36,428 nucleotides of DNA. It comes from Variovorax sp. KBW07 (GTDB lineage: Bacteria > Pseudomonadota > Gammaproteobacteria > Burkholderiales > Burkholderiaceae_C). Below are positions 8,505-16,068 of this stretch, piece after piece (position 1 is the first letter of the stretch; every line of letters starts with the position of its first letter). A program made the translations under genes and the position numbers. Below the pieces are notes generated by a model. The model searched no databases and had not been told where the DNA came from. It worked only from the letters and a program-made list of their open reading frames with translations. Where the stretch lies: the NCBI RefSeq assembly GCF_003852515.1, contig NZ_QAJK01000044.1, positions 97,912-134,339 of the forward strand, given 5' to 3'.

Positions 8505-10228
8505 AAGAAGTCTTCCACCTGCTCGACCGGCTGCTCGAATTCAGCATGCCGCACCTGGTGGCGGTGCCGATCCTCGTGCCCATGCTCACGGCCGCGCTCA
8601 TGCTGCTGCTGGGCGAGAACCGGCGCCGCACCAAGTCGGCGCTGAGCGTGGTCTCGGGCCTCATCGGCTTGCTCGCTGCGCTGGCGCTGCTGCGCTGGGT
8701 CAACGCGGCCGACACCGGCGGCGGCCCCGGCTCCATCGGCGTGTACCTGCCCGGCAACTGGCGCGCGCCCTTCGGCATCGTGCTGGTGGCCGACCGGCTC
8801 TCCACCATGATGGTCGCGCTCACGGGCGTCATCGCCTTTGCCGCGTCGATCTATTCCACCTCGCGCTGGGACCGCGCGGGCGTGCACTTCCACCCGCTGC
8901 TGCAGTTGCAGCTGATGGGCCTGAACGGCGCCTTTCTCACGGGCGACCTGTTCAACCTGTTCGTCTTCTTCGAGGTGATGCTCGCGGCGTCCTACGGCCT
9001 GCTGCTGCACGGCTCGGGCCGGCTTCGGGTGCAGGCCGGGCTGCACTACATCGCGATCAACCTCGCGGCCTCGTCGCTGTTCCTTATTGGCGCGGCCATC
9101 CTCTACGGCGTGACCGGCACGCTCAACATGGCCGACCTCGGCGTGCGCATCGCCGAACTGGCGCCGGGCGACCGCGGACTGGTGCATGCGGCGGCGGCCA
9201 TTCTTGCGACCGCGTTCTTCGCCAAGGCGGGCGCGTGGCCGCTCAACTTCTGGCTGGTGCCGGCCTACAGTGCGGCGGTGTCGCCCGTGGGGGCCGTGTT
9301 CGCGCTGCTGACCAAGCTCGGCATCTACACGGTGTTGCGGTTGTGGACCGTGCTGTTCGCGCCCGACACCGGTGCTTCCGCCGCCTTCGGGCAGGCCGCG
9401 CTGGTCGGCATCGGGCTGGCGACGCTGTTCGTCGGCGCCATCGGCATCGTCGGCACGCAGCGGCTGTCGAACCTCGCGGGCTTCAGCGTGCTGGTGTCGG
9501 CGGGCACGCTGCTGGCGGCGGTCGGCCTGGGCCAGCCCGCCGTGTGGGCTGGCGCGCTCTACTACCTGCTCAGCTCCACGCTCGCGGTCAGTGCCTTCTT
9601 CTTGCTGATCGACATGATCGAGCGCTGGCGCAATGCCGGCATGAGCGTGGCGCCGCACGAAGCGGCGGGCAACGCGCCCTTTCTTTCCGAAGACCTCAGC
9701 GCGCCGGCCGACGTGAACCTCGACGACGACGCACAGGCGCTCTACGGCCGCGCCATTCCCGCCGGCGTCGCCTTCCTGGGCCTGAGCTTCATGGGCTGCA
9801 CGCTGCTGCTCGCGGGCCTGCCGCCGCTGTCGGGCTTCGTCGGCAAGTTCGCCATGCTCTCGGGGCTGCTCGGCGCGCAAGGCCTTACCGCTGCAGGCTG
9901 GACCTTCCTGACGCTGCTGATCGTCTCCGGCTTCCTGTCGCTCATTGCATTGAGCCGCACCGGCATCCGCCATTTCTGGACCCAGCCCCACGCCACCATG
10001 CCCTCGCTGCCCGCGCTCGAAGTGCTGCCGGTGGCCGCCCTGCTCGCGGCCTGCGTGGCGCTGACAGTGTGGGCCGAGCCGGTCATGCGGCATGCGCAGG
10101 CCACGGCCGAAGGGCTGTTCACGCCCACCGCGTACCGCAACGCCGTGCTGGGCGCCAGGCAAGTGCCCAACCCCGTGCCCGCGACCGTGAACGTGCCGGC
10201 CAAGGCGGTGGAGGGCACCGCGCCATGA
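8501..10228 (+). CDS. mrpD: Mrp antiporter subunit D
   Basis: NuoM/NuoN-like antiporter module of the Mrp complex, 575 residues with about 14 transmembrane helices. Expected charged residues in the membrane are present: glutamate in FVFFEVMLAASYGLLLHG (E158) and lysine in AFFAKAGAWPLNFWLVPAYSAA (K242), with a second lysine in ALLTKLGIYTVLRL. These correspond to the functional pair known in MrpD proteins. A hydrophilic stretch of about 45 residues around 375-415 interrupts the helices before the last hydrophobic pairs. The C-terminus is a short soluble tail. It overlaps mrpC and mrpE by four bases at each end. Confidence 0.95.
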   Translation: MKEVFHLLDRLLEFSMPHLVAVPILVPMLTAALMLLLGENRRRTKSALSVVSGLIGLLAALALLRWVNAADTGGGPGSIGVYLPGNWRAPFGIVLVADRLSTMMVALTGVIAFAASIYSTSRWDRAGVHFHPLLQLQLMGLNGAFLTGDLFNLFVFFEVMLAASYGLLLHGSGRLRVQAGLHYIAINLAASSLFLIGAAILYGVTGTLNMADLGVRIAELAPGDRGLVHAAAAILATAFFAKAGAWPLNFWLVPAYSAAVSPVGAVFALLTKLGIYTVLRLWTVLFAPDTGASAAFGQAALVGIGLATLFVGAIGIVGTQRLSNLAGFSVLVSAGTLLAAVGLGQPAVWAGALYYLLSSTLAVSAFFLLIDMIERWRNAGMSVAPHEAAGNAPFLSEDLSAPADVNLDDDAQALYGRAIPAGVAFLGLSFMGCTLLLAGLPPLSGFVGKFAMLSGLLGAQGLTAAGWTFLTLLIVSGFLSLIALSRTGIRHFWTQPHATMPSLPALEVLPVAALLAACVALTVWAEPVMRHAQATAEGLFTPTAYRNAVLGARQVPNPVPATVNVPAKAVEGTAP

Positions 10229-10716
10229 AGCGCCTGATTCCTTCGCCGCCGCTCTCTTTCGCGCTGTTCATCGTCTGGCTGCTGCTGGAGCAATCGCTCG
10301 AGACCGCCACGCTGTTGTCGGCCGTCATCCTGGCCGTGGCCGTTCCGCTGATCACCAAGGGCCTGCGGCCCGCCGCCGTGCGCATGCGCCGACCCGGCGT
10401 CGCGCTGCGCCTGTCGATCCTCGTCACCTTCGACATGCTGAAGTCGGCATTCGACGTGGCGCGGCTGCTGCTCACGCGGCGCACCTCGCGCATCGGCTCG
10501 AAGTTCGTGCAGATCCCGCTCGACATGCGCGACCCCAACGGCCTGGCCGTGCTGGCCATGATCATGTGCCTGACGCCCGGCACCGCCTGGGGCGAAGTGG
10601 CGTTCGACCGCACCACGCTGCTGATCCACGTGTTCGACCTGGACGACGAGGCAGCGTTCGTCGCCATGATCAAGCGGCGCTACGAACGCCCCCTGATGGA
10701 GATCTTCGAGTCATGA
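10225..10716 (+). CDS. mrpE: Mrp antiporter subunit E
   Basis: A 163-residue membrane subunit of the Mrp complex. Two or three N-terminal hydrophobic segments (LSFALFIVWLLLEQSLETATLLSAVILAVAVPLI) are followed by a cytoplasmic domain with the MrpE signatures FVQIPLDMRDPNGLAVLAMIMCLTPGTAWGEV and LLIHVFDLDDE. The TPGT element is the family hallmark. I chose ATG 10225, which overlaps the mrpD stop in an ATGA arrangement; an in-frame open stretch extends far upstream but lies over mrpD and has no protein-like pattern. Confidence 0.94.
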   Translation: MKRLIPSPPLSFALFIVWLLLEQSLETATLLSAVILAVAVPLITKGLRPAAVRMRRPGVALRLSILVTFDMLKSAFDVARLLLTRRTSRIGSKFVQIPLDMRDPNGLAVLAMIMCLTPGTAWGEVAFDRTTLLIHVFDLDDEAAFVAMIKRRYERPLMEIFES

Positions 10717-10991
10717 CACCCATCCTCTTCTGGGCGCTGAAGTTCGCGCTCTTCCTGCTGGCCGTGGCCATGCTGTGCGCCGTGACCCGCCTGCTGATCG
10801 GCCCCAGCGCGCAAGACCGCGTGATGGCGCTCGACTGCCTCTACATCAACGGCATGCTCATGATGCTGGTGCTCGGCATCATCTACGCGAGCAACGTGTA
10901 CTTCGAGGCGGCCATGCTCACCGCGCTGTTCGGCTTCGTCGGGTCGACGGCCATGGCCAAGTTTCTGCTGCGCGGGGAGGTGATCGAATGA
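10713..10991 (+). CDS. mrpF: Mrp antiporter subunit F
   Basis: A 92-residue, three-helix subunit of the Mrp complex. It shows the MrpF pattern: an N-terminal helix, then RLLIGPSAQDRVMALDCLYINGMLMMLVLGI and a last helix ending GSTAMAKFLLRGEVIE. The GPSxxDRVxALD element is diagnostic. The ATG overlaps the mrpE stop by four bases. Unlike the rest of the operon, the gap to the next gene is 82 bases because a repeat element sits there. Confidence 0.94.
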   Translation: MTPILFWALKFALFLLAVAMLCAVTRLLIGPSAQDRVMALDCLYINGMLMMLVLGIIYASNVYFEAAMLTALFGFVGSTAMAKFLLRGEVIE

Positions 10992-10998
10992 GCGCCGC

Positions 10999-11073
10999 GC
11001 CGGGCCGCCCCAAGCAAGCGAACGCCCCCCTGGGGGGCAGCGAGGACACGAAGTGCCGAGCGTGGGGGCAAGC
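10999..11073 (-). repeat. Intergenic palindromic repeat, copy 2, inside the mrp operon
   Basis: It fills the mrpF-mrpG gap. It contains a perfect hairpin GCCCCCC-T-GGGGGGC at 11024-11038 and the sequence GACACGAAGTGC at 11045-11056, which matches the reverse complement of the left part of the copy at 4551-4646. The last bases (GTGGGGGCAAGC) run directly into the mrpG start, and their G run is the only ribosome-site-like sequence for mrpG. Confidence 0.65.
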
Positions 11074-11430
11074 ATGACGGACTTCATCGTCGGCCCGCTG
11101 CCGCTGTGGGCTGAAATCGTGACCGCGGTGTTCGCCGTGCTGGGCGCGGCCTTCGCGGCCATCGGCTCCTTCGGCCTGGTGCGGCTGCCCAACTTCTTCC
11201 GCCGCATCCACGCGCCCACGCTGGGCGCCACGGTGGGCGTGTGGTGCATGAGCGTCGCCACCATGGTCTATTTTTCGGTGCAGGGCTTCAGCCTGTTCCT
11301 GCACGCCATCCTGATCGTGCTGTTCATTGCGCTCACCGCGCCGATCACCACCATCTTCCTGATGCGCGCCGCGCTGTTCCGCGAACGGCAAAAGGGCGGC
11401 AACGTGCCGCCCCAGGCCAAGTCGGGCTGA
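11074..11430 (+). CDS. mrpG: Mrp antiporter subunit G
   Basis: A 118-residue, three-helix subunit that completes the Mrp complex. It shows the MrpG/PhaG signatures AFAAIGSFGLVRLPNFFRRIHAPTLGATVGVWCM and LIVLFIALTAPITTIFLMRAALFRERQ. The 'GLxRLPxFFxRxHAPT' motif is definitive. ATG 11074 is the sensible start; a GTG at 11053 would translate the end of the repeat element into seven extra residues. The tail is short and basic. A small hairpin follows the stop. Confidence 0.93.
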   Translation: MTDFIVGPLPLWAEIVTAVFAVLGAAFAAIGSFGLVRLPNFFRRIHAPTLGATVGVWCMSVATMVYFSVQGFSLFLHAILIVLFIALTAPITTIFLMRAALFRERQKGGNVPPQAKSG

Positions 11431-11432
11431 GC

Positions 11433-11455
11433 TGAGCTGAGCATTCAGCTCGGCC
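11433..11455. terminator. Hairpin between convergent mrpG and ABC binding-protein genes
   Basis: GAGCTG-AGCATT-CAGCTC forms a 6-bp stem, extendable by GC pairs across one wobble, in the 35-base gap between the convergent stops. No T tract on either strand. A bidirectional terminator role is plausible but weak. Confidence 0.35.
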
Positions 11456-11465
11456 CGGCCGCTCG

Positions 11466-12461
11466 TCAGTTGGGCGCCATGCGCACGCCCTTGTCGAGAA
11501 ACTCGTTGGTGAAGAGCGTGGCCGGATCGAAAGGCTTGTCGATGCCGATCAGCGAAGACACCAGCTCGTAGTCGGCCTTCACGCGCTGCCCGTCGAAGGC
11601 GCCCAGCGCCACCTTGGTCGTGGTGTCGTCGCGCATCAGCTGCTTGATGCGGTTCCATTGGTCGCGCTGGTTGTCGGGCGTCAGGCCGCTCACGCTGGCC
11701 TGCAGCGCCTGCAGGCAGGGCTCGAAATCTTTCACGCAGGCCGCGTAGGCGCGCTGCGTCACGGCCACGAACTTCTTCACCTGCGCGGGGTTCTTCGCAA
11801 GGTAGGGGCCGTTCACGATCAGCGAGTTGCCATACACGTTCACGCCCGCGTCGCGCCACGGCTGAAAGCCCAGGTCGGCGCCGAACTCGCGCGCCTTCAG
11901 GTCGTGCTCGTTGTAGAAGTCGCTGATGATGTCGACCGACTTGCTCTTCAGCGCCGCCACCTTGGCCTGCGGGCTCACGTTGACGAAGGTCACGCTGGCC
12001 GGGTCGAGCCCCACCTTCTTCGCGAAGGCCGGCCACATCAGGCGCGCTGCGTCGCCCGGCGGGTTGCCGATCTTGCGGCCCGCAAAGTCTTTCGGCCCCG
12101 CGATGCCTGACGACTTGAGCCAGTAGAAGCCTTGCGGGCTGTTGGCATAGATGACCATCAGCGCCTTGACGTCGGCGCCCTTGCCCTTGGCCTGGATGGT
12201 CGTGGGCAGGTCCGAAATACCGAGGTCGCTGCCGCCCGTGCCCACGCGCTGCGCCGCCACGGCCGAGCCCTTGCCGGCCTCGATGCTCAGGTCGATGCCG
12301 GCCTCGGTGTACCAGCCCTTCGACTTGGCGTAGTACAGCGGCGCATGGTCGGCCGTGGGTGTCCAGTTGAGCATCAGGCTCATGGCGTCCGCCGCGAACG
12401 CGGTGGGGGCCGAAGCCATCAGCAGTGCGGTGGCGCCGGCGGCCGACAACAGCTTTTTCAT
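11466..12461 (-). CDS. ABC transporter substrate-binding protein, NMT1/THI5-like
   Basis: Periplasmic binding protein of a nitrate/sulfonate/thiamine-precursor type ABC importer, 331 residues. The N-terminus MKKLLSAAGATALLMASAPTAFAA is a Sec signal peptide. The mature protein has the NMT1/THI5 pattern: LMLNWTPTADHAPLYYAKSKGWYTEAGIDLSIEAGKGSAVAAQRVGTGGSDLGISDLPT, then FAGRKIGNPPGDAARLMWPAFAKKVGLDPASVTFVNVSPQAKVAALKSKSVD. This resembles proteins that bind pyrimidine-like thiamine precursors, but the ligand is not determined. I chose ATG 12461, which has GGAG eight bases upstream, over GTG 12470. It is divergent from the tetR gene; the permease and ATPase are in the plus-strand operon beyond tetR. 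Confidence 0.92.
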   Translation of the reverse strand: MKKLLSAAGATALLMASAPTAFAADAMSLMLNWTPTADHAPLYYAKSKGWYTEAGIDLSIEAGKGSAVAAQRVGTGGSDLGISDLPTTIQAKGKGADVKALMVIYANSPQGFYWLKSSGIAGPKDFAGRKIGNPPGDAARLMWPAFAKKVGLDPASVTFVNVSPQAKVAALKSKSVDIISDFYNEHDLKAREFGADLGFQPWRDAGVNVYGNSLIVNGPYLAKNPAQVKKFVAVTQRAYAACVKDFEPCLQALQASVSGLTPDNQRDQWNRIKQLMRDDTTTKVALGAFDGQRVKADYELVSSLIGIDKPFDPATLFTNEFLDKGVRMAPN

Positions 12462-12503
12462 GCGAGTCACTCCAAAAAGGGGTAAAAACAGAACCTGAAA
12501 TTC

Positions 12504-12532
12504 ATATTACCAACTGTTTGGTTGATAGACAA
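12504..12532 (-). promoter_or_regulatory. Sigma-70 promoter for the binding-protein gene with operator in the spacer
   Basis: Reading the minus strand: -35 TTGTCT (12532-12527), a 17-base spacer, and -10 TAATAT (12509-12504), about 42 bases before ATG 12461. The spacer is filled by the operator-like sequence ACCAACTGTTTGGTTGA (plus-strand 12509-12525; ACCAA-N4-TTGGT core). The same site is at 13255-13271 with 14 of 17 bases identical. Binding there would block RNA polymerase, which fits a TetR repressor. Confidence 0.75.
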
Positions 12533-12580
12533 TAAGTGCGCTCCCTGCCGCCTCCCGCCACAGGACAGAATCCATCCACC

Positions 12581-13243
12581 ATGCCCGCATCTCCTTCCAC
12601 ACCCATCGCAGCCACCGCCCCCGCCAAGCGCGAGCGCGATCCCGTCGCCGCCCGGCAGGCCCTTACCGCCGCGGCCGTTGCGGAGTTCGCCTCCAAGGGT
12701 TTCGCGGGCGCGCGGGTCGACGAAATTGCCGCGGCCGCGGGCGTCAACAAGCAGCTGGTCTATCACTACTTCGACAGCAAGCAGGGCCTGTACCTGGTGG
12801 CGCTCGAATCGGTCTACGCCGAAATCCGCGAGAAGGAACAGAAGCTGTCGCTGGGCGCGCTCGAACCCATGGAGGCCATGGCCCAGTTGGTCGCGTTCTC
12901 GTTCGACTACCTGGCCGAGCACCCCGAATTCATCGCGCTGCTGGCCGACGAGAACCGCAACCACGGCGCGCACCTGCGCGAGTCGGAGCGGCTGCAGAAG
13001 ATGCACTCGCCCTTCATCGAGATGCTCGAAGCCACGCTGGAGCGCGGTGTGGCGGCCGGCATGTTCCGGCCGGACTTCGATGCCATCAACCTCTACATCT
13101 CGATCGCGGGCATCTCGTATTTCTTCTTCTCCAACAACCACACGCTGTCGGCCATCTTCGGCAAGGCGCTCGACTCGCGCGGCGCGCTGCTCAAGCGCCG
13201 CCGGCACGTCATCGAGTTCGCGCTGAACGCCCTGCGGCCCTGA
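12581..13243 (+). CDS. TetR/AcrR family transcriptional regulator
   Basis: A 220-residue one-component regulator. After a disordered, Pro/Ala-rich N-terminus of about 18 residues, the DNA-binding domain runs from about residue 20 to 68. Its helix-turn-helix reads VDEIAAAAGVNKQLVYHYFDSKQGLYLVALE, a textbook TetR signature. The remaining 150 residues form the helical ligand-binding domain. I chose ATG 12581; a GTG at 12536 would add 15 residues. The gene lies between the divergent binding-protein gene and the permease operon, and an identical-type operator is present on each side. I infer it represses both transcription units until a ligand, perhaps the imported compound, is bound. Confidence 0.92.
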   Translation: MPASPSTPIAATAPAKRERDPVAARQALTAAAVAEFASKGFAGARVDEIAAAAGVNKQLVYHYFDSKQGLYLVALESVYAEIREKEQKLSLGALEPMEAMAQLVAFSFDYLAEHPEFIALLADENRNHGAHLRESERLQKMHSPFIEMLEATLERGVAAGMFRPDFDAINLYISIAGISYFFFSNNHTLSAIFGKALDSRGALLKRRRHVIEFALNALRP

Positions 13244-13254
13244 TCTCAAAAATT

Positions 13255-13296
13255 ATCAACTAGTTGGTTGACTCGGGTCCGCGCGAATCCTATGAT
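13255..13296 (+). promoter_or_regulatory. Sigma-70 promoter for the ABC/catabolic operon with overlapping operator
   Basis: -35 TTGACT (13268-13273), a 17-base spacer and -10 TATGAT (13291-13296), about 34 bases before ATG 13330. The operator ATCAACTAGTTGGTTGA (13255-13271) overlaps the -35 box and contains the perfect palindrome CAACTAGTTG (13257-13266). It matches the site at 12509-12525 in the same orientation. This position suits repression by the adjacent TetR protein. Confidence 0.8.
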
Positions 13297-13329
13297 TCGC
13301 CGCATTGCTTCCTAGACCCAGGAATTGAG

Positions 13330-14160
13330 ATGACGGCACCTGATGGCGCTCTGGCGCCCCTCGCACCTTCGCCCTTGGCGGGTGAACGCCCCGCAAGCCC
13401 CGAAAGCCCGGAATGGCAGCGCTGGGCCGTCGTGGTCGCGGTGCACCTCGTGGGCATTGCGCTGTGGGAGATCGTGGTGCGGGTCTTCGCGGTCCAGCCC
13501 TTCATCCTCCCTGCCCCTTCCAAGGTGCTGGCCACGCTGGCCAACCCCAACTACAGCTGGCTGAAGAACACCGGCGTCACCGCCCTCGAAGTGTTCGGCG
13601 GCTATGCGCTCGGGCTGGTGCTCGGCATTCTTTGCGCGCTGCTCTTCATCACCAGCCGCCGGCTGATGCTGCTGGCGTTCCCGCTGCTGGTCACGCTGAA
13701 CATGATTCCCAAGGTGGCCATGGGCCCGCTGGTGATCGTGTGGTTCAGCTACGGCATCGGGCCGAACATCCTCATCACCTTCAGCCTGTGCTTCTTCCCG
13801 ATCCTGCTGACCACCATCCGCGGGCTCAACGAGACCGAGCCCGAACTGCTCGACCTGGTGCGCGCGCTCAAGGGCTCGCGCTGGCAACTGTTCCGCTACA
13901 TCCAGCTGCCGGGCTCGCTGCCCTATCTGTTCTCGGGCATGAAGGTCGCCACCATCCTCGCCGTGGCGGGCGCGGTGGTCGGCGAATTCATCGCCTCCGA
14001 ACGCGGCCTGGGCTACCTGATGATCCAGGTCCAGGCGTCGCTCGACACGCCCGCGGTCTTCATGGCCGTGCTGCTCATCACGGGCCTGGGCGTTCTGCTC
14101 TACCTGCTGGTGCTCCTGCTGGAGCGCCTCTTCATCACCCAGGACGCAAGAATCCAATGA
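13330..14160 (+). CDS. ABC transporter permease, NitT/TauT type
   Basis: Inner-membrane permease of the importer, 276 residues. A hydrophilic N-terminus of about 30 residues precedes six transmembrane segments (BPD_transp_1 fold). The ATPase-docking EAA loop reads ELLDLVRALKGSRWQLFRYIQLPGSLPYLFSGMKVA. FILPAPSKVLATL near the N-terminus and NMIPKVAMGPLVIVWFSYGIGPNI are typical of the SsuC/TauC/ThiX group. Start ATG 13330 has AGGA upstream and lies about 30 bases after the promoter described above. It is the first gene of a five-gene operon and overlaps the next gene by four bases (ATGA). Confidence 0.94.
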   Translation: MTAPDGALAPLAPSPLAGERPASPESPEWQRWAVVVAVHLVGIALWEIVVRVFAVQPFILPAPSKVLATLANPNYSWLKNTGVTALEVFGGYALGLVLGILCALLFITSRRLMLLAFPLLVTLNMIPKVAMGPLVIVWFSYGIGPNILITFSLCFFPILLTTIRGLNETEPELLDLVRALKGSRWQLFRYIQLPGSLPYLFSGMKVATILAVAGAVVGEFIASERGLGYLMIQVQASLDTPAVFMAVLLITGLGVLLYLLVLLLERLFITQDARIQ

Positions 14161-15206
14161 CCACCACACCAGTCCTCGACGACCTTCCCTTTCCCGAGCG
14201 CTTCGAGACCGAAGCCGCACTGGAAGACTACCTGGCCACCCCTTCGCGCGACCTCGTGCGCGACATGGCGCGCATCGACGGCGACCTGATGATCCTGGGC
14301 GTTGGCGGCAAGATGGGCCCGACGCTGGCCCGCCTCGCGAAGAACGCCATGCCCGGCCGCCGCGTGATCGCCGTGGCGCGCTTCAGCGAAGCCGGCGTGC
14401 GCGAAGCACTCGAAGCGCACGGCATCGAGACCATCGCCTGCGACCTGCTCGACCGCCACGCCATCGCCGCGCTGCCGCAGTGCGCCAACGTGGTGTTCAT
14501 GGCCGGCCGCAAGTTCGGCGCCGATGCCAACAACCCGCTCACCTGGGCCATGAACGCGCACGTGCCGGCGCTGGTGGCGGAGCACTTCAGCCAATCGCGC
14601 ATCGTCGCGTTCTCGACGGCTTGCGTGTACCCCTTCGTGCCGGTGACCAGCCAGGGCGCCAGCGAGAGCGATGCACCCAACCCGCCCGGCGAATACGCCA
14701 ACTCGTGCGTGGGCCGCGAGCGCATGTTCGAGTACTTCTCGCAGCAGCACGGCACGCCGGGCCGGCTGTTCCGCCTGAGCTACGCCATCGACCTGCGCTA
14801 TGGCGTGCTGGCCGACGTGGCGCTCAAGGTCTGGCGCGGCGATGCCGTCGACGTGACCATGGGCCACGTCAACGTGATCTGGCAGGGCGACGCCAATGCG
14901 CAGGCGCTGCGCTGCCTTGCGGCCGCGACGGTGCCGACCTCGCCGCTCAACGTGAGCGGACCCGAGACCACCTCGATCCGCTGGCTCGCCGAAGAGTTCG
15001 CGCGCCAGTTCAACAAGCCCGTGGCCATCAGCGGGCAGGAAGCGCCGACCGCGTGGCTCATGAACACGGGCGAAGCCGAGCGCTTGTTCGGCTACCCGCG
15101 CGTGCCGCTGGCGCAGCAGATCCGCTGGGTTGCCGACTGGATCTCGCGCGAGCAGCGCCAGTACGGCAAGCCCACCAAGTTCGAATCGCGCGACGGAAAG
15201 TACTGA
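14157..15206 (+). CDS. NAD(P)-binding SDR/epimerase-like protein with altered catalytic motif
   Basis: A 349-residue extended short-chain dehydrogenase/NAD-dependent epimerase fold. The nucleotide-binding motif is LMILGVGGKMGPTLARLA (glycines at about 48-54). It is followed by an acidic end of strand (CDLLDRH), the cofactor-contact NVVFMAGRKFG and the serine/threonine strand VAFSTACVYPF. Where the family has YxxxK, this protein has Y180-ANS-C184, so the catalytic lysine position is cysteine. The C-terminal domain has the substrate-side pattern SPLNVSGPETTSIRWLAEEF. Length is normal. It sits second in the TetR-linked ABC operon, so it probably acts on the imported compound or a product of it. 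Reaction unknown; it may bind NAD(P) without classical dehydrogenase chemistry. Confidence 0.85.
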   Translation: MTTTPVLDDLPFPERFETEAALEDYLATPSRDLVRDMARIDGDLMILGVGGKMGPTLARLAKNAMPGRRVIAVARFSEAGVREALEAHGIETIACDLLDRHAIAALPQCANVVFMAGRKFGADANNPLTWAMNAHVPALVAEHFSQSRIVAFSTACVYPFVPVTSQGASESDAPNPPGEYANSCVGRERMFEYFSQQHGTPGRLFRLSYAIDLRYGVLADVALKVWRGDAVDVTMGHVNVIWQGDANAQALRCLAAATVPTSPLNVSGPETTSIRWLAEEFARQFNKPVAISGQEAPTAWLMNTGEAERLFGYPRVPLAQQIRWVADWISREQRQYGKPTKFESRDGKY

Positions 15207-15210
15207 CGCC

Positions 15211-16057
15211 GTGACCACGCCCGCTGCCGTTGTCGAAACCCTCACGTCGATCACACCGGCCGTCGCGCCGATGCTCGACGCGCTGGTCGCCGCCAGCGGG
15301 TGGAACCAGACCGCACGCGACTGGCGGCTGTTCGAGCGGCTTGGCTCGCTGCATGGGGTGCGCGATGGTGCCGGCACGGTCATCGCCAGCGGCGCCGTGC
15401 TGCCCATGGGCAACGTCGCCTGGATCAGCATGATCCTCGTCGCACCCGCAGCGCGCGGACAAGGCCTGGGCCGCGCGGTGTTCGCGCACTGCCTTGAACA
15501 GGTGAAGGCCAGTGGCCGCGTCGCAATGCTCGACGCCACGCCGCAGGGCGAGCCGCTGTACGCAAGCTTCGGCTTCACGCCCCTGTGGCGGCTCACACGC
15601 TGGCAGCGCGACGCCATCGCCGAGCCCGCGCAAGCGCCCGCGTCGGACAAGCCGCCCATCGAAAGCCTCGCCGCGCTCGACGCGCAAGCGCTCGGCATCG
15701 CGCGCCCGGCCGTGCTCGCCGACCTGCTCGACCGCGAAGGCAGCCATTGCATCCGCAACGGCCTGGGCTTCGGCCTCGTGCGTGCCGGCCGCAAGGCCCA
15801 CCAGATCGGCCCGCTGCTGTCCACCGACGAACACGCCGCGGCCACGCTGATGCACAACGCGGCACGCGGCATCGCCGGCGCCCTGTACATCGACGTGCCC
15901 GACGGCCGCTCCGTCATGGCCCCAGGCGCTGCGCAACGCCGGCTTCACGCCGCAGCGCGGCTTTGCACGAATGGCGCTCGCCACGCGCGACAACACCACC
16001 GCCCCCACGGGCCAACCCGCCTTCATCCACGCCATCGCCGGCCCCGAGTTCGGCTGA
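15211..16057 (+). pseudogene. GNAT-family N-acetyltransferase, frameshifted near the 3' end
   Basis: A two-domain GNAT protein. The N-terminal acetyltransferase domain (about residues 10-130) has the acetyl-CoA loop VAPAARGQGLGRAVF. The C-terminal half (from about 150) resembles the Acetyltransf_18 domain found on such proteins. The frame from GTG 15211 is intact to about codon 237, where a CCCC run at 15920-15923 appears to contain one extra C. Removing one C gives MAQALRNAGFTPQRGFARMAL and a stop at 16057, a natural GNAT ending of 281 residues. As written, the frame instead changes into Arg/His-rich sequence and runs on, without a stop, into the downstream gene. The total of 847 bases is not a multiple of three. 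It may be a real mutation, a phase-variable run or a sequencing error. It is placed in an otherwise intact operon. Confidence 0.8.
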
Positions 16058-16068
16058 GGAACCCGCAC

